Positions 34,398-42,730 of a stretch of 64,000 nt of DNA are shown here, in pieces. The stretch's first letter is position 1, and the number at the start of each line of letters is the position of its first letter. This DNA comes from Acinetobacter bouvetii DSM 14964 = CIP 107468 (GTDB taxonomy: Bacteria; Pseudomonadota; Gammaproteobacteria; Pseudomonadales; Moraxellaceae). Below the pieces are notes generated by a model. That model ran no database searches and was not told where the DNA came from. It was given only the letters and a program-made list of their open reading frames with translations. The position numbers and the translations under genes are program-made. The stretch covers positions 727,166 to 791,165 of the forward strand of contig NZ_KB849726.1 of assembly GCF_000368865.1 (NCBI RefSeq), given 5' to 3'.

Positions 34398-35437
34398 TGG
34401 CTGATATCCCATTTTTGAATCCATCCATTTTAAAGCAGCTGGATCTGCCGGTTCCCAGCCGCGAAACCACCCCCTTATTGCTGGAAGCGCTGAATCTGAA
34501 TCAGCCTTATACGCCTTCTTTGGAAATACAGTCATACCGCCGTCTGTATGCATTAGACAGCCTAAACTGCGAGCATTGGCAAGGCTATATAGAAATGCCG
34601 ATGTTTAAGCTGCATGTACAGGTTTTTCAGCCGAAATTTGAATCTGCAGATGCAAAAATTAAAGGGACGGTATTTCTGCTGCATGGCTATTTAGAACATA
34701 GCGGCATTTATCAGCCGATTATCCGTGAAATTTTAGAACAGGGCTTTAGTGTACTGACCTATGATTTGCCGGGGCATGGCTTAAGCAATGGCTCGCCTGC
34801 CAGTATTCAAAATTTTGACCACTATCAGCAAGTCTTGCATGCTGTGCACCAATATGTCCGCCTTGCGGATCAATTGCCGCAGCCTTGGCTGGGGATTGGC
34901 CAAAGTACGGGAGGCGCTATTTGGCTGCACCATTTGCTGGAATTTGCGGAACGCCGTAAAAATCCGTATGTGAACCGTGTGCTGCTGCTGTCACCGTTAA
35001 TCCGCCCGGCAAAAACGGCTTGGTGGCATAATTCGGTTGGCCTTGGCATTATCCGCAGAATTAAACGGGAAGTGCCGCGCCATTTTAGGCGCAACAATCA
35101 TAACCCTGAATTTTTACGCTTTGTCCGCTTAAAAGATCCGCTGCAGCCGAGAATGATGGGGATGGATTGGATCCTCGCCATGTCTAAATGGATGCAGGAG
35201 ATGGAAGAGCGCCCCGCTTGCCGCATTCCAGTATGGCTGGCGCAGGGCGCGCAGGATCAGACTGTGGATTGGCGCTATAACATTGAGTTTATCCGCCGAA
35301 AATTCCGTTTGCAGACGCTGTTGATGCTGGAAGAAGGCTCTCATCAGCTGATTAATGAACGGGCGGATATCCGGGCTGCGCTCACGGGCTTAATTCCTGC
35401 ATTTTTGCATGCGCACAGCGGCAAAGGCTATTATTGA
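34397..35437 (+). CDS. Alpha/beta hydrolase, lysophospholipase/monoglyceride lipase-like (Hydrolase_4)
   Basis: A 346-residue hydrolase. The oxyanion region is FLLHGYLEHSG near 95, the nucleophile serine is in IGQSTGGAIW near 172, and the histidine lies in EEGSHQLINE near 317, with an aspartate in AQGAQDQTVDW. TAATG overlap with the YdcF-like gene shows translational coupling. It is the last gene of the phosphatase-murB run and ends before a strong terminator. Substrate likely a monoacylglycerol or lysophospholipid, by family. Confidence 0.88.
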   Translation: MADIPFLNPSILKQLDLPVPSRETTPLLLEALNLNQPYTPSLEIQSYRRLYALDSLNCEHWQGYIEMPMFKLHVQVFQPKFESADAKIKGTVFLLHGYLEHSGIYQPIIREILEQGFSVLTYDLPGHGLSNGSPASIQNFDHYQQVLHAVHQYVRLADQLPQPWLGIGQSTGGAIWLHHLLEFAERRKNPYVNRVLLLSPLIRPAKTAWWHNSVGLGIIRRIKREVPRHFRRNNHNPEFLRFVRLKDPLQPRMMGMDWILAMSKWMQEMEERPACRIPVWLAQGAQDQTVDWRYNIEFIRRKFRLQTLLMLEEGSHQLINERADIRAALTGLIPAFLHAHSGKGYY

Positions 35438-35455
35438 TATGCCTGCTGTGGCGTT

Positions 35456-35495
35456 AAGCAATAAAAAGCAGCCCATCGGCTGCTTTTTATTGCTT
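35456..35495. terminator. Strong bidirectional terminator
   Basis: Perfect 18-base arms (35456-35473 and 35478-35495) around a CATC loop, serving the convergent hydrolase and FMN protein genes. The core is AAGCAGCC and GGCTGCTT. Confidence 0.95.
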
Positions 35496-35507
35496 GGTGA
35501 TAATGAT

Positions 35508-37178
35508 TCAAAACTTATCTGCAGAGGCTAAGTTCCACATTCGGAAATAAAAATTCTCGGCATCTTTATTTTCACAATCCAGCAGTTCGCCGGGCTTTAA
35601 CCAAAAATGCAGCTGCGCATAGTTTTTAATTTCGCGGTCGTTAATCCGCTGCGCCAAATGATGCGCTTTGATATCGGCAGGGTGTTTCAGTCCCGAAGAG
35701 GCTATCAATTCAGATAAGCCATGCATGGTGTTGCGGTGGAAGTTAAAGACCCGCATCGCCTTAGACGGCACATCAATGGCTTTTTGGCGGTCTTTGTCCT
35801 GTGTGGCGACGCCTACAGGGCACTGGTTAGTGTGGCAGCTTTGCGCCTGAATGCAGCCGACGGCAAACATGAAGCCGCGTGCAGAGTTGACCCAATCTGC
35901 GCCGATGGCCATGGTGCTGGCGATGTCAAAAGCGCTGATAATCTTGCCGCTGGCGCCGATTTTAATTTGATCGCGCAATCCAGCCCCAACTAAAGTATTG
36001 TGTACAAATAGCAGGCCTTCACGCAATGGCGTACCGACATGATTGATCAATTCAACGGGCGCAGCGCCAGTGCCGCCTTCGGAACCATCGACAACAATAA
36101 AATCAGGCACAATCTGGGTGTCAAGCATGGCTTTAACAATGCCCATGAATTGCCAAGGCTGGCCAATGCAGAGTTTAAAACCGACGGGTTTGCCTAAGGA
36201 TAATTCACGCAGCTTTTGAATAAAGTGCATCATTTCAATTGGCGTAGTGAAGGCGGAATGGCTGGAAGGGGAAATGCAGTCATGTTCGCGGCTGACGCCT
36301 CGAATTTTTGCAATTTCAGCAGAAATTTTATTTTTAGGCAAAATGCCGCCATGGCCGGGTTTCGCGCCTTGCGACATTTTAATTTCAATCATTTTAACTT
36401 GCGGCAGTTTAGCCTGTTCTGCGAAACGTACAGGATCAAACTTTCCATCGAGGGTACGGCAGCCAAAATAGCCGCTGCCGAGTTCCCAGACGATATCTCC
36501 ACCATGTTCTAAATGATAAGGGCTGATGCTGCCTTCGCCAGTGTCATGATAAAAGTTGCCCAGCTTGGCGCCCTTGTTTAAGGCGCGGATGGCATTGGCG
36601 CTTAAACTTCCGAAACTCATCGCGGAAATATTAAAGATGGATGCGCTGTATGGCTGACTGCATTGGGAATTGCCAATGGTAATGCGGAAAGTATCGGTGT
36701 TTGCAGGCGGGCAAGGAGTAATTGAGTGGGTCATGAAGCGGTAATCTTCCTGATACACATCAATGATTGAGCCAAAGGGCTTGTCGGCATTTTCGTTTTT
36801 TGCGCGCTGATAGACAAGGCTGCGCTGCATGCGCGAAAATGGCAGGGCATCTTGATCGGATTCGATAAAGTATTGACGGATTTCTGGACGGAATTCTTCA
36901 AAAATAAAGCGGAAATGCCCGATGATGGGGTAATTTTTTAAAATTGAATGCTTATTTTGCAGGACATCGTATAAGCCTAGCAGGCTGAGCAGTGCTGTAA
37001 TGACCCAGATGCTATTGAGCAGTGTTTCAGGGAGGAAATAATAAATATAGTGCGGCTGATAGCCCACATGAAAGGTGGTGATCAGCAGTGCAATAAAAAT
37101 ACAGGCGAACCAAATAGAATGGCGGGAAAAAAATGTATTCAGCAATTTATGGCGAATAGCTTGTGATGTATCTGGCAT
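35508..37178 (-). CDS. FMN-binding glutamate-synthase-like membrane protein
   Basis: A 556-residue protein with two N-terminal membrane helices (about 20-45 and 55-75) and a glutamate synthase FMN domain. The core has SAMSFGSLSANAIRALNKGA, GEGSISPYH, GAKPGHGGILP, VDGSEGGTGAAP and IGASGKIISAFDIA. A cysteine motif CIQAQSCHTNQCPVG near 465 fits the 3Fe-4S site. There is no amidotransferase or small subunit, so it is unlikely to be assimilatory GOGAT. Homologues are widespread stand-alone oxidoreductases of uncertain substrate. The start context is weak. Confidence 0.88.
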   Translation of the reverse strand: MPDTSQAIRHKLLNTFFSRHSIWFACIFIALLITTFHVGYQPHYIYYFLPETLLNSIWVITALLSLLGLYDVLQNKHSILKNYPIIGHFRFIFEEFRPEIRQYFIESDQDALPFSRMQRSLVYQRAKNENADKPFGSIIDVYQEDYRFMTHSITPCPPANTDTFRITIGNSQCSQPYSASIFNISAMSFGSLSANAIRALNKGAKLGNFYHDTGEGSISPYHLEHGGDIVWELGSGYFGCRTLDGKFDPVRFAEQAKLPQVKMIEIKMSQGAKPGHGGILPKNKISAEIAKIRGVSREHDCISPSSHSAFTTPIEMMHFIQKLRELSLGKPVGFKLCIGQPWQFMGIVKAMLDTQIVPDFIVVDGSEGGTGAAPVELINHVGTPLREGLLFVHNTLVGAGLRDQIKIGASGKIISAFDIASTMAIGADWVNSARGFMFAVGCIQAQSCHTNQCPVGVATQDKDRQKAIDVPSKAMRVFNFHRNTMHGLSELIASSGLKHPADIKAHHLAQRINDREIKNYAQLHFWLKPGELLDCENKDAENFYFRMWNLASADKF

Positions 37179-37455
37179 TATTATCTAACTTTCTGACGCT
37201 GATGATCAGACTATAAATGCGCCAAGATAAAAAATGAAGCAGAAGCATCCGCTTGTTAACGCAATGCAACAATTTTCAAGGTAAACCATGCATTTAGCTT
37301 AAAAATTGATCCGAGCGCTTTATGGTTAATTTGAATGATAAAATGAGTTAATCTGCTAATAAAAAAAATTGTTAAATAATGCAAATCTTATGATTTCACA
37401 GCCGCAGAAAAATCTCTTACATTAAAAATACTTTCATAGTTAAGAGGATTCCAAG

Positions 37456-37515
37456 ATGACGAAAAAATCCATTCGCTATAACAATGCAGAATTGGCTTGC
37501 CGATGCATGCAATGA
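37456..37515 (+). CDS. Very short ORF with good ribosome binding site, possible relic
   Basis: ATG at 37456 preceded by GAGG about nine bases away gives only 19 residues, MTKKSIRYNNAELACRCMQ, before a TGA. Neighbouring frames stay readable to about 37604. Together with the terminator at 37626-37647 this looks like a small gene broken by a frameshift, but I recognise no family. The remainder of 37179-37711 has no gene I can support. Confidence 0.3.
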   Translation: MTKKSIRYNNAELACRCMQ

Positions 37516-37625
37516 ACATAGCGGCTGAACTTAGCATGCAGACGGCAGTGCGGGTACACGCGCTGTTGCTGCATTTCACAAGGCGCACTGTAAAAAAATC
37601 ATAAAAACTACTCTAAGAAATTATC

Positions 37626-37647
37626 GTCCCGCACTGTTGGGACTTTT
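37626..37647 (+). terminator. Small terminator-like hairpin
   Basis: Arms GTCCC and GGGAC with an eight-base loop, then TTTTCTT. Confidence 0.5.
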
Positions 37648-37711
37648 CTTATTTCTGCTGCGCAAATCAAGGCATTTGCAGTGCTAGGACGGCATTTCTT
37701 CCAGCTGCATA

Positions 37712-38713
37712 TTAATGAGGTTCAATTTGGCGGACTGCATCTGAGACCTCTATAGGCTCAATCTGAAGAATTCGGTTGCCAAAGCTGCGCAGCCACCATA
37801 CCAGCTGTGAAGTATAGGGGACTGTGGCAGAGACACTGCTAAGGCCCTCTTCACGCTTTTCTATGATCTGATCTTTGCTGAGCTGTGTTTCCTCAAAATA
37901 ATAGGCTTCTTGATCTTTCATCAGCAGTTTCAAATGCACGTTTTCTGTCGGCTTGCTGAAATCGACGCGAAAGCCTAAGGCTCCGGATTCAATATACGCA
38001 TCAATATCAAAATTAACAGGGTGCAAGGCGCGTGAATTCAGTACATTTGCTGATTTAAAACGGTGCAAGGCAAAAGTCTGAATGTCTGTTTTGTCATGCC
38101 TTGTGCAGACTAAATAAATAATTGCACCTTTTTGCACCAATGCCAGCGGGTTTAAAATATAAGTTTTTTCTTCACTGGCTGGACCGCGCCCCTGATAAAT
38201 GCATTCCAGCTGCTTGTCTTGAAGCAAGCCTTCGTAAATGGCCTGTTGCGCATTTTTTTCTACCAGCGGCGGTATTAAAGGTTGTGTTGCAGGCACAATC
38301 CGGACACGGTTAATCCATTGGCGGACATTATTCTGTGTCGAGAGGCTGTGGCGCGCCAAATCAAACCATGGGTTCATTTCTTCAATGAGGCTGGGCGGAA
38401 GCAAATGCTTTAAATGCTCTTCCACCATCATAAAGGTGACGGCCTGTGAGCTGGTCATGTGCGGCAAGCTCTGAATCGGCGCATCAGAACGCCAGCGCCA
38501 GCCCTGAGGCGACGTTTTGCTGCTTTCAATTGGAAAACGCTGCGAGATTTGATTTAAATCACGCTGAATAGTGCGCAGGCTGATGTCGATGCCTTCACGG
38601 ACTAAAATTTCCTGCAATTCACGGGTCCCCATCCATTTTCCGATGGAGAGGCGTGAAAGAATTTGCCACTGTCGATAGAGGCTATTAGATGTTTCTTTTT
38701 CTTGTGAGGGCAT
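37712..38713 (-). CDS. WYL-domain transcriptional regulator
   Basis: A 333-residue YafY/PafBC-type regulator. The N-terminal winged helix (about 15-75) has TRELQEILVREGIDISLRTI and QRDLNQISQRFPIESS. The ligand-binding WYL domain (about 165-245) is recognisable from KTYILNPLALVQKGAIIYLV, where the namesake W-Y-L is I-Y-L, and by FALHRFKSANV. The C-terminal extension completes the WCX part. WYL proteins often sense nucleic acids or small molecules. It is divergent from the ATP-grasp/Anbu operon across about 240 bases and is the obvious candidate to regulate it. Confidence 0.88.
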   Translation of the reverse strand: MPSQEKETSNSLYRQWQILSRLSIGKWMGTRELQEILVREGIDISLRTIQRDLNQISQRFPIESSKTSPQGWRWRSDAPIQSLPHMTSSQAVTFMMVEEHLKHLLPPSLIEEMNPWFDLARHSLSTQNNVRQWINRVRIVPATQPLIPPLVEKNAQQAIYEGLLQDKQLECIYQGRGPASEEKTYILNPLALVQKGAIIYLVCTRHDKTDIQTFALHRFKSANVLNSRALHPVNFDIDAYIESGALGFRVDFSKPTENVHLKLLMKDQEAYYFEETQLSKDQIIEKREEGLSSVSATVPYTSQLVWWLRSFGNRILQIEPIEVSDAVRQIEPH

Positions 38714-38950
38714 AGTCGATGAAAGCGTTCAGGTAATTTGAAAATTGGTCGTTATACACAATATGAAATCTATAAATCCAGCGCAAGTATTTCATCAATT
38801 TTTAGGTCTATATTTTGAAACATGTTGGTACAGCAATGCACTTGCAGCGCAAATTGATTTGATTAATAAATAGACGAAGCGCCAGCCAGTTTGAGTGGCA
38901 TGCTAATTGCTTTATCTAACTTACAATTAAGAACAATGAATGAGGTTGGT

Positions 38951-40513
38951 ATGCTGAAAGAAAATCAAGATACAACTTCCAGCGCTGCATTAGAGGTGTA
39001 TGCAGCCGATACAGCTACAGGCCGTATAGGGGCGGATTTAACTTTAACCCAAGACTCTGCGGCTGCAAAATCATACGCGCTGTTTGAGCATTTAAAATCC
39101 AGTTTTTTTAATGAAATGCGCGATGATCAGGCAATTTGCGGAGAAGCTTGCAGCCGAATTGAACACTGGCTGTCTCAGCATACGATAGATGAATTAAATG
39201 AATTGAATTTGCGCGCGAAAGAACATTTTTTATATGAGGGGATTACATTTACTGTTTATGGGGATGAGCAGGGTGCGGCGCGGACGATTCCTTTTGATTT
39301 AATTCCGCGGGTGATTGCAAAAAAGCAATGGAATACAATTGCAGCGGGCAGCGCCCAGCGCGTGAAAGCTTTAAATCTGTTTTTACATGATATTTATCAT
39401 CAGCAGGATATTTTAAAAGCAGGCATTGTGCCTGAATTGCAGGTGCTGACTCATGAGGCTTATCAGCCGCATATGTATCAGCATGCGCTGAAAGGAAATA
39501 TTTACAGTCAAATTAGCGGAATAGATATCATTCGGGACAACCGCGGTGAGTTTTATGTGCTGGAGGATAATCTAAGAACGCCGTCCGGCGTATCTTATAT
39601 GCTGGAAAGCCGCAAGATCAGCCAAAAGTTAATGCCGGATTTATGCAGGCAAAGCAAAATTCTAGGGATTGAGCAGTATCCGAAATTACTCAAGGAAGTG
39701 CTGGCGGAAAATGCCTATAGCGATCATTCTTTTATTGTAGTGCTGACGCCTGGCCGCTATAACAGCGCATATTATGAACATGCCTTTTTGGCAAGGGAAA
39801 TGGATGTACCCTTGGTGACATCACGTGACCTTTTTGTAGAAAACGATAAAGTTTATGTGAAAACCATCAAAGGCCGGCAGCAGGTTGATGTAATTTATAG
39901 ACGGGTAGACGATGCATTTTTAGACCCGCTGTGCTTTAAGCCAGACAGCACACTTGGGGTTGCCGGACTGATGTCCGCCTATTTGAGCCGCAATGTTGTA
40001 TTGGCGAATGCACCCGGGACTGGCGTAGCAGACGACAAATCGATTTATCCTTATGTCGATAAGATGATCCGCTTTTATTTGGCTGAGCAGCCTATTTTAA
40101 AGAATGTTCCAACCTATCAATGCCGCGAGCAGCAGGACCTTGATTATGTGATTGCCCACTTGGATCAGCTTGTCGTGAAAGAAGCGCAAGGTTCAGGCGG
40201 CTACGGCATGCTGATTGGCCCGCAGGCGTCACGGCAGCAGATTGCGTCTTTCAAAGAGAAAGTGCTTGCGTCGCCGCATCTTTACATTGCTCAGCCGACT
40301 TTAGATTTGTCGGTATGCCCTACGCTGACAAATTTTGGCGCTGCAGAGCGTCATATTGACTTGCGGCCATTTGTGCTGAGTTCGCCATACCGCACGGAGA
40401 TTGTTCCGGGCGGGTTAACCCGCGTAGCCATGCAGGCCGGCTCGCTGGTGGTGAATTCCTCTCAAGGCGGCGGCATTAAGGACACTTGGGTTGTCGACAA
40501 TCTGCATTCTTAG
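38951..40513 (+). CDS. Circularly permuted ATP-grasp protein (Anbu operon)
   Basis: A 520-residue CP_ATPgrasp protein. Recognised stretches are FTVYGDEQGAARTIPFDLIP near 85, YVLEDNLRTPSGVSYMLES near 210, PGTGVADDKSIYPYV near 355, VVKEAQGSGGYGMLIGP near 415 and the end motif SSQGGGIKDTWVV. ATP-grasp enzymes join a carboxylate to an amine; this type is proposed to form peptide bonds but the substrate is unknown. The ATG at 38951 has GAGG five bases upstream. It begins a four-gene operon with the alpha-E, transglutaminase and Anbu genes. Confidence 0.9.
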   Translation: MLKENQDTTSSAALEVYAADTATGRIGADLTLTQDSAAAKSYALFEHLKSSFFNEMRDDQAICGEACSRIEHWLSQHTIDELNELNLRAKEHFLYEGITFTVYGDEQGAARTIPFDLIPRVIAKKQWNTIAAGSAQRVKALNLFLHDIYHQQDILKAGIVPELQVLTHEAYQPHMYQHALKGNIYSQISGIDIIRDNRGEFYVLEDNLRTPSGVSYMLESRKISQKLMPDLCRQSKILGIEQYPKLLKEVLAENAYSDHSFIVVLTPGRYNSAYYEHAFLAREMDVPLVTSRDLFVENDKVYVKTIKGRQQVDVIYRRVDDAFLDPLCFKPDSTLGVAGLMSAYLSRNVVLANAPGTGVADDKSIYPYVDKMIRFYLAEQPILKNVPTYQCREQQDLDYVIAHLDQLVVKEAQGSGGYGMLIGPQASRQQIASFKEKVLASPHLYIAQPTLDLSVCPTLTNFGAAERHIDLRPFVLSSPYRTEIVPGGLTRVAMQAGSLVVNSSQGGGIKDTWVVDNLHS

Positions 40514-40534
40514 AACTTCATACAAGGGGCGGAA

Positions 40535-41137
40535 ATGATTTTATTAAACAGCAATGCTGAACATATTTTTTGGCTAGGCCGTTATTTAACACGCACACAG
40601 TATTTATGCAGCATTTTTCCATTTCAGGAGGACGAGGCTGCCCGTGATTATGCACATGCCTTTTGCCTGCCGGCATTTGATGCCAGTTCTTTGAATGAAT
40701 TGGTTTTAGACCCGCAGCAGTCCAGCTCCTTTATTTCACAGTTTCAGTATGCGCAGAACAATATTTTAGATTTGCGCGGGGTCCTGTCTGCGCAAGGCTA
40801 TGCGGAATTGAATAAGCTGATTCAAAATGCAAGTGAAAATGCAGGCTATATCTGTGATGTGGCGGCAGACTGCCAAGAGGTGCTTTCAGCTGAATCGGAG
40901 GCGGTCTTCCTGTTTTTCAGTTTAGGGCAATGCGTGGAGGATTTAGACCGTCAATTCCGCCTGAATCAAGATGCACGACTGACAATGGATAAAATTAAGC
41001 ATCTTGCCGCCGCTTTAACAGCAGTTGGCTGGGATGGCTTGATAGAGGTCTTGTCAGAGTTGGAAACGGCGCCTTGCAGCGTGCAGCTGTATCAATTTAG
41101 CGACCACATCCAAACCATGTTTGAGGCGGATGCATGA
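40535..41137 (+). CDS. Short alpha-E domain protein (Anbu operon)
   Basis: A 200-residue helical protein. The N-terminus LLNSNAEHIFWLGRYLTRTQYL matches the start of alpha-E (DUF403) proteins, shown here as SNAEHIFWLGRYLTRTQ. The family is usually about 310 residues; this one is about a third shorter, ending after one helical repeat. In many bacteria alpha-E is always paired with the CP ATP-grasp gene, sometimes fused. GGGGCGG precedes the ATG, and the stop overlaps the start of the transglutaminase. Function unknown. Confidence 0.8.
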   Translation: MILLNSNAEHIFWLGRYLTRTQYLCSIFPFQEDEAARDYAHAFCLPAFDASSLNELVLDPQQSSSFISQFQYAQNNILDLRGVLSAQGYAELNKLIQNASENAGYICDVAADCQEVLSAESEAVFLFFSLGQCVEDLDRQFRLNQDARLTMDKIKHLAAALTAVGWDGLIEVLSELETAPCSVQLYQFSDHIQTMFEADA

Positions 41138-41913
41138 AGTTAATGGTGAATCACCAAACGCATTATTCCTACAGTGCGCCTGTGCAGAGTAGCATTCAAT
41201 ACATTAAGATGATTCCATCGACGAATACGCATCAGCGCGTGCATCATTGGGATATCAGCATTCCAGGGCAGAAGGGAACTCAGAAGGATGCGTTCAGCAA
41301 TATTTGGCTGACCAGCTCGCAACGGGAGCCTTATAGCCAAATGACCATCATGGCGCAAGGGCTGGTGGAAATGAATCCAGATAGCCAATTTGGCGCTTTG
41401 AATTCGCTGAATCCCCACCTGTTTTTGCAGCCGACAGCAAGCACCTTATGCAATGAGGAAATGAAGCAATTTGCTTTGTCGCATGTGTCCGCGCTTCGGC
41501 ATGAATGCCTCATCCGCTTAGCGCGCGCGGTACTGGATTATATTCCCTATATGCCGCACACAACGTCGGTCAATACTTCAGCAATTCAGGCATTCAGCTG
41601 CAGGCAGGGGGTATGTCAGGATCATAGCCATGTGTTTATTGCAATGTGCAAATATCTAGGATTGCCCGCCCGTTATGTGTCAGGTTATTTGTTTGTGCCT
41701 CAGACGATGCATCTGGCAAGTCATGCCTGGGCAGAAGTATTTTTACAGAATGCGTGGTATTGTTTTGATGTCAGTAATCAGCTGTTTACACCCAATTCGC
41801 ATATTTATGTGGCAATCGGGCGGGATTACTGGGATGTCGCGCCAGTCCGCGGCGTGCGTGAAAAAGGAGGCTTTGAGTCCATGAATTCTATAGTTCAGGT
41901 ACTCAGCTGTTAG
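41134..41913 (+). CDS. Transglutaminase-like cysteine protease (Anbu operon)
   Basis: A 259-residue protein. The N-terminal domain (1-80) has the usual Bact_transglu_N sequence, starting MKLMVNHQTHYSYSAPVQSS. The catalytic triad is visible: Cys161 in CRQGVCQDHSHVF, His197 in SHAWAEVF and Asp212 in YCFDVSNQ. The reaction may be peptide cleavage, transpeptidation or deamidation rather than protein crosslinking. It overlaps the alpha-E gene by four bases, so translation is coupled, and sits just upstream of Anbu. Confidence 0.92.
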   Translation: MKLMVNHQTHYSYSAPVQSSIQYIKMIPSTNTHQRVHHWDISIPGQKGTQKDAFSNIWLTSSQREPYSQMTIMAQGLVEMNPDSQFGALNSLNPHLFLQPTASTLCNEEMKQFALSHVSALRHECLIRLARAVLDYIPYMPHTTSVNTSAIQAFSCRQGVCQDHSHVFIAMCKYLGLPARYVSGYLFVPQTMHLASHAWAEVFLQNAWYCFDVSNQLFTPNSHIYVAIGRDYWDVAPVRGVREKGGFESMNSIVQVLSC

Positions 41914-41929
41914 GAAGAAAGGATAGGAA

Positions 41930-42664
41930 ATGACTTATTGCTGTGCATTGCGCTTAAAAGATGGAATGGTGTTTATCAGTGACACCAGAACCAATGCTGG
42001 GGTTGACCATATTTCCGTTTTCCGCAAGCTCTATACTTTTGGCATAGAGGGCGAGCGTATGATTGTGATTCAAACCTCTGGAAATTTAGCGACGACACAG
42101 GCCGTTATCGGGCACTTGCAAAATCAGCTGGAAACCAAGCAAGAACCGAATTTGTACAGTTTAAATACCATGTTTGAAATTGCAGAACTGGTCGGACACA
42201 CTTTGCGTAAAGTCATTGCGGATGTCACGTCAGATACCGTGGAACAAAGCAATTACTACTGCAGTCTGCTGGTCGGGGGGCAAATTAAAGGCGCAGTCAT
42301 GCAGCTGTATAATGTCTATCCGCAAGGGAATTTTATTTCTGCAACCTCAGATACGCCATTCTTTCAAATAGGTGAAAGTAAATATGGCAAACCGATTTTA
42401 GACCGGGCGCTGCATTATGATATGCCGATGGATGAGGCTTTGCGCTGCGCTTTGATTTCATTTGATTCAACGCTACGCTCCAATGTATCTGTGGGCTTGC
42501 CTTTAGATGCGCTGGTTTATCATAAAGACAGTTTGCATGTGCCGATTGGAAAGCGGATTTATGAAGAAGATCCTTATTTTTCCAATATCAGTAAGCAGTG
42601 GTCGGCCTTGCTGAAGCGGGGGCTGCAGGAGCTTCCTGTACCGACAATCGATTATTTTGAATAG
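41930..42664 (+). CDS. Anbu proteasome-like peptidase
   Basis: A 244-residue ancestral beta-subunit (Anbu), related to HslV and the proteasome. Starting MTYCCALRLKDGMVFISDTR, it would expose Thr2 as the N-terminal nucleophile after methionine removal. Other matches are AGVDHISVFRKLYTF, VIQTSGNLATTQAV and NVYPQGNFI. Anbu assembles as open or coiled dodecamers. Its protease activity and substrates are unsettled. AGGATAGGA precedes the ATG. Last gene of the operon before a terminator; nothing else here resembles an unfoldase partner. Confidence 0.92.
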   Translation: MTYCCALRLKDGMVFISDTRTNAGVDHISVFRKLYTFGIEGERMIVIQTSGNLATTQAVIGHLQNQLETKQEPNLYSLNTMFEIAELVGHTLRKVIADVTSDTVEQSNYYCSLLVGGQIKGAVMQLYNVYPQGNFISATSDTPFFQIGESKYGKPILDRALHYDMPMDEALRCALISFDSTLRSNVSVGLPLDALVYHKDSLHVPIGKRIYEEDPYFSNISKQWSALLKRGLQELPVPTIDYFE

Positions 42665-42690
42665 TTGATTAGTGAGAAAATTTTAAGCAT

Positions 42691-42716
42691 AAAAAGCCCA
42701 AGGATTGGGCTTTTTT
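42691..42716. terminator. Bidirectional terminator between anbu and alr
   Basis: Arms AAGCCCAA and TTGGGCTT with a GGA loop and A/T tails on both sides. Confidence 0.9.
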
Positions 42717-42730
42717 ATGGAAAGTATGAA

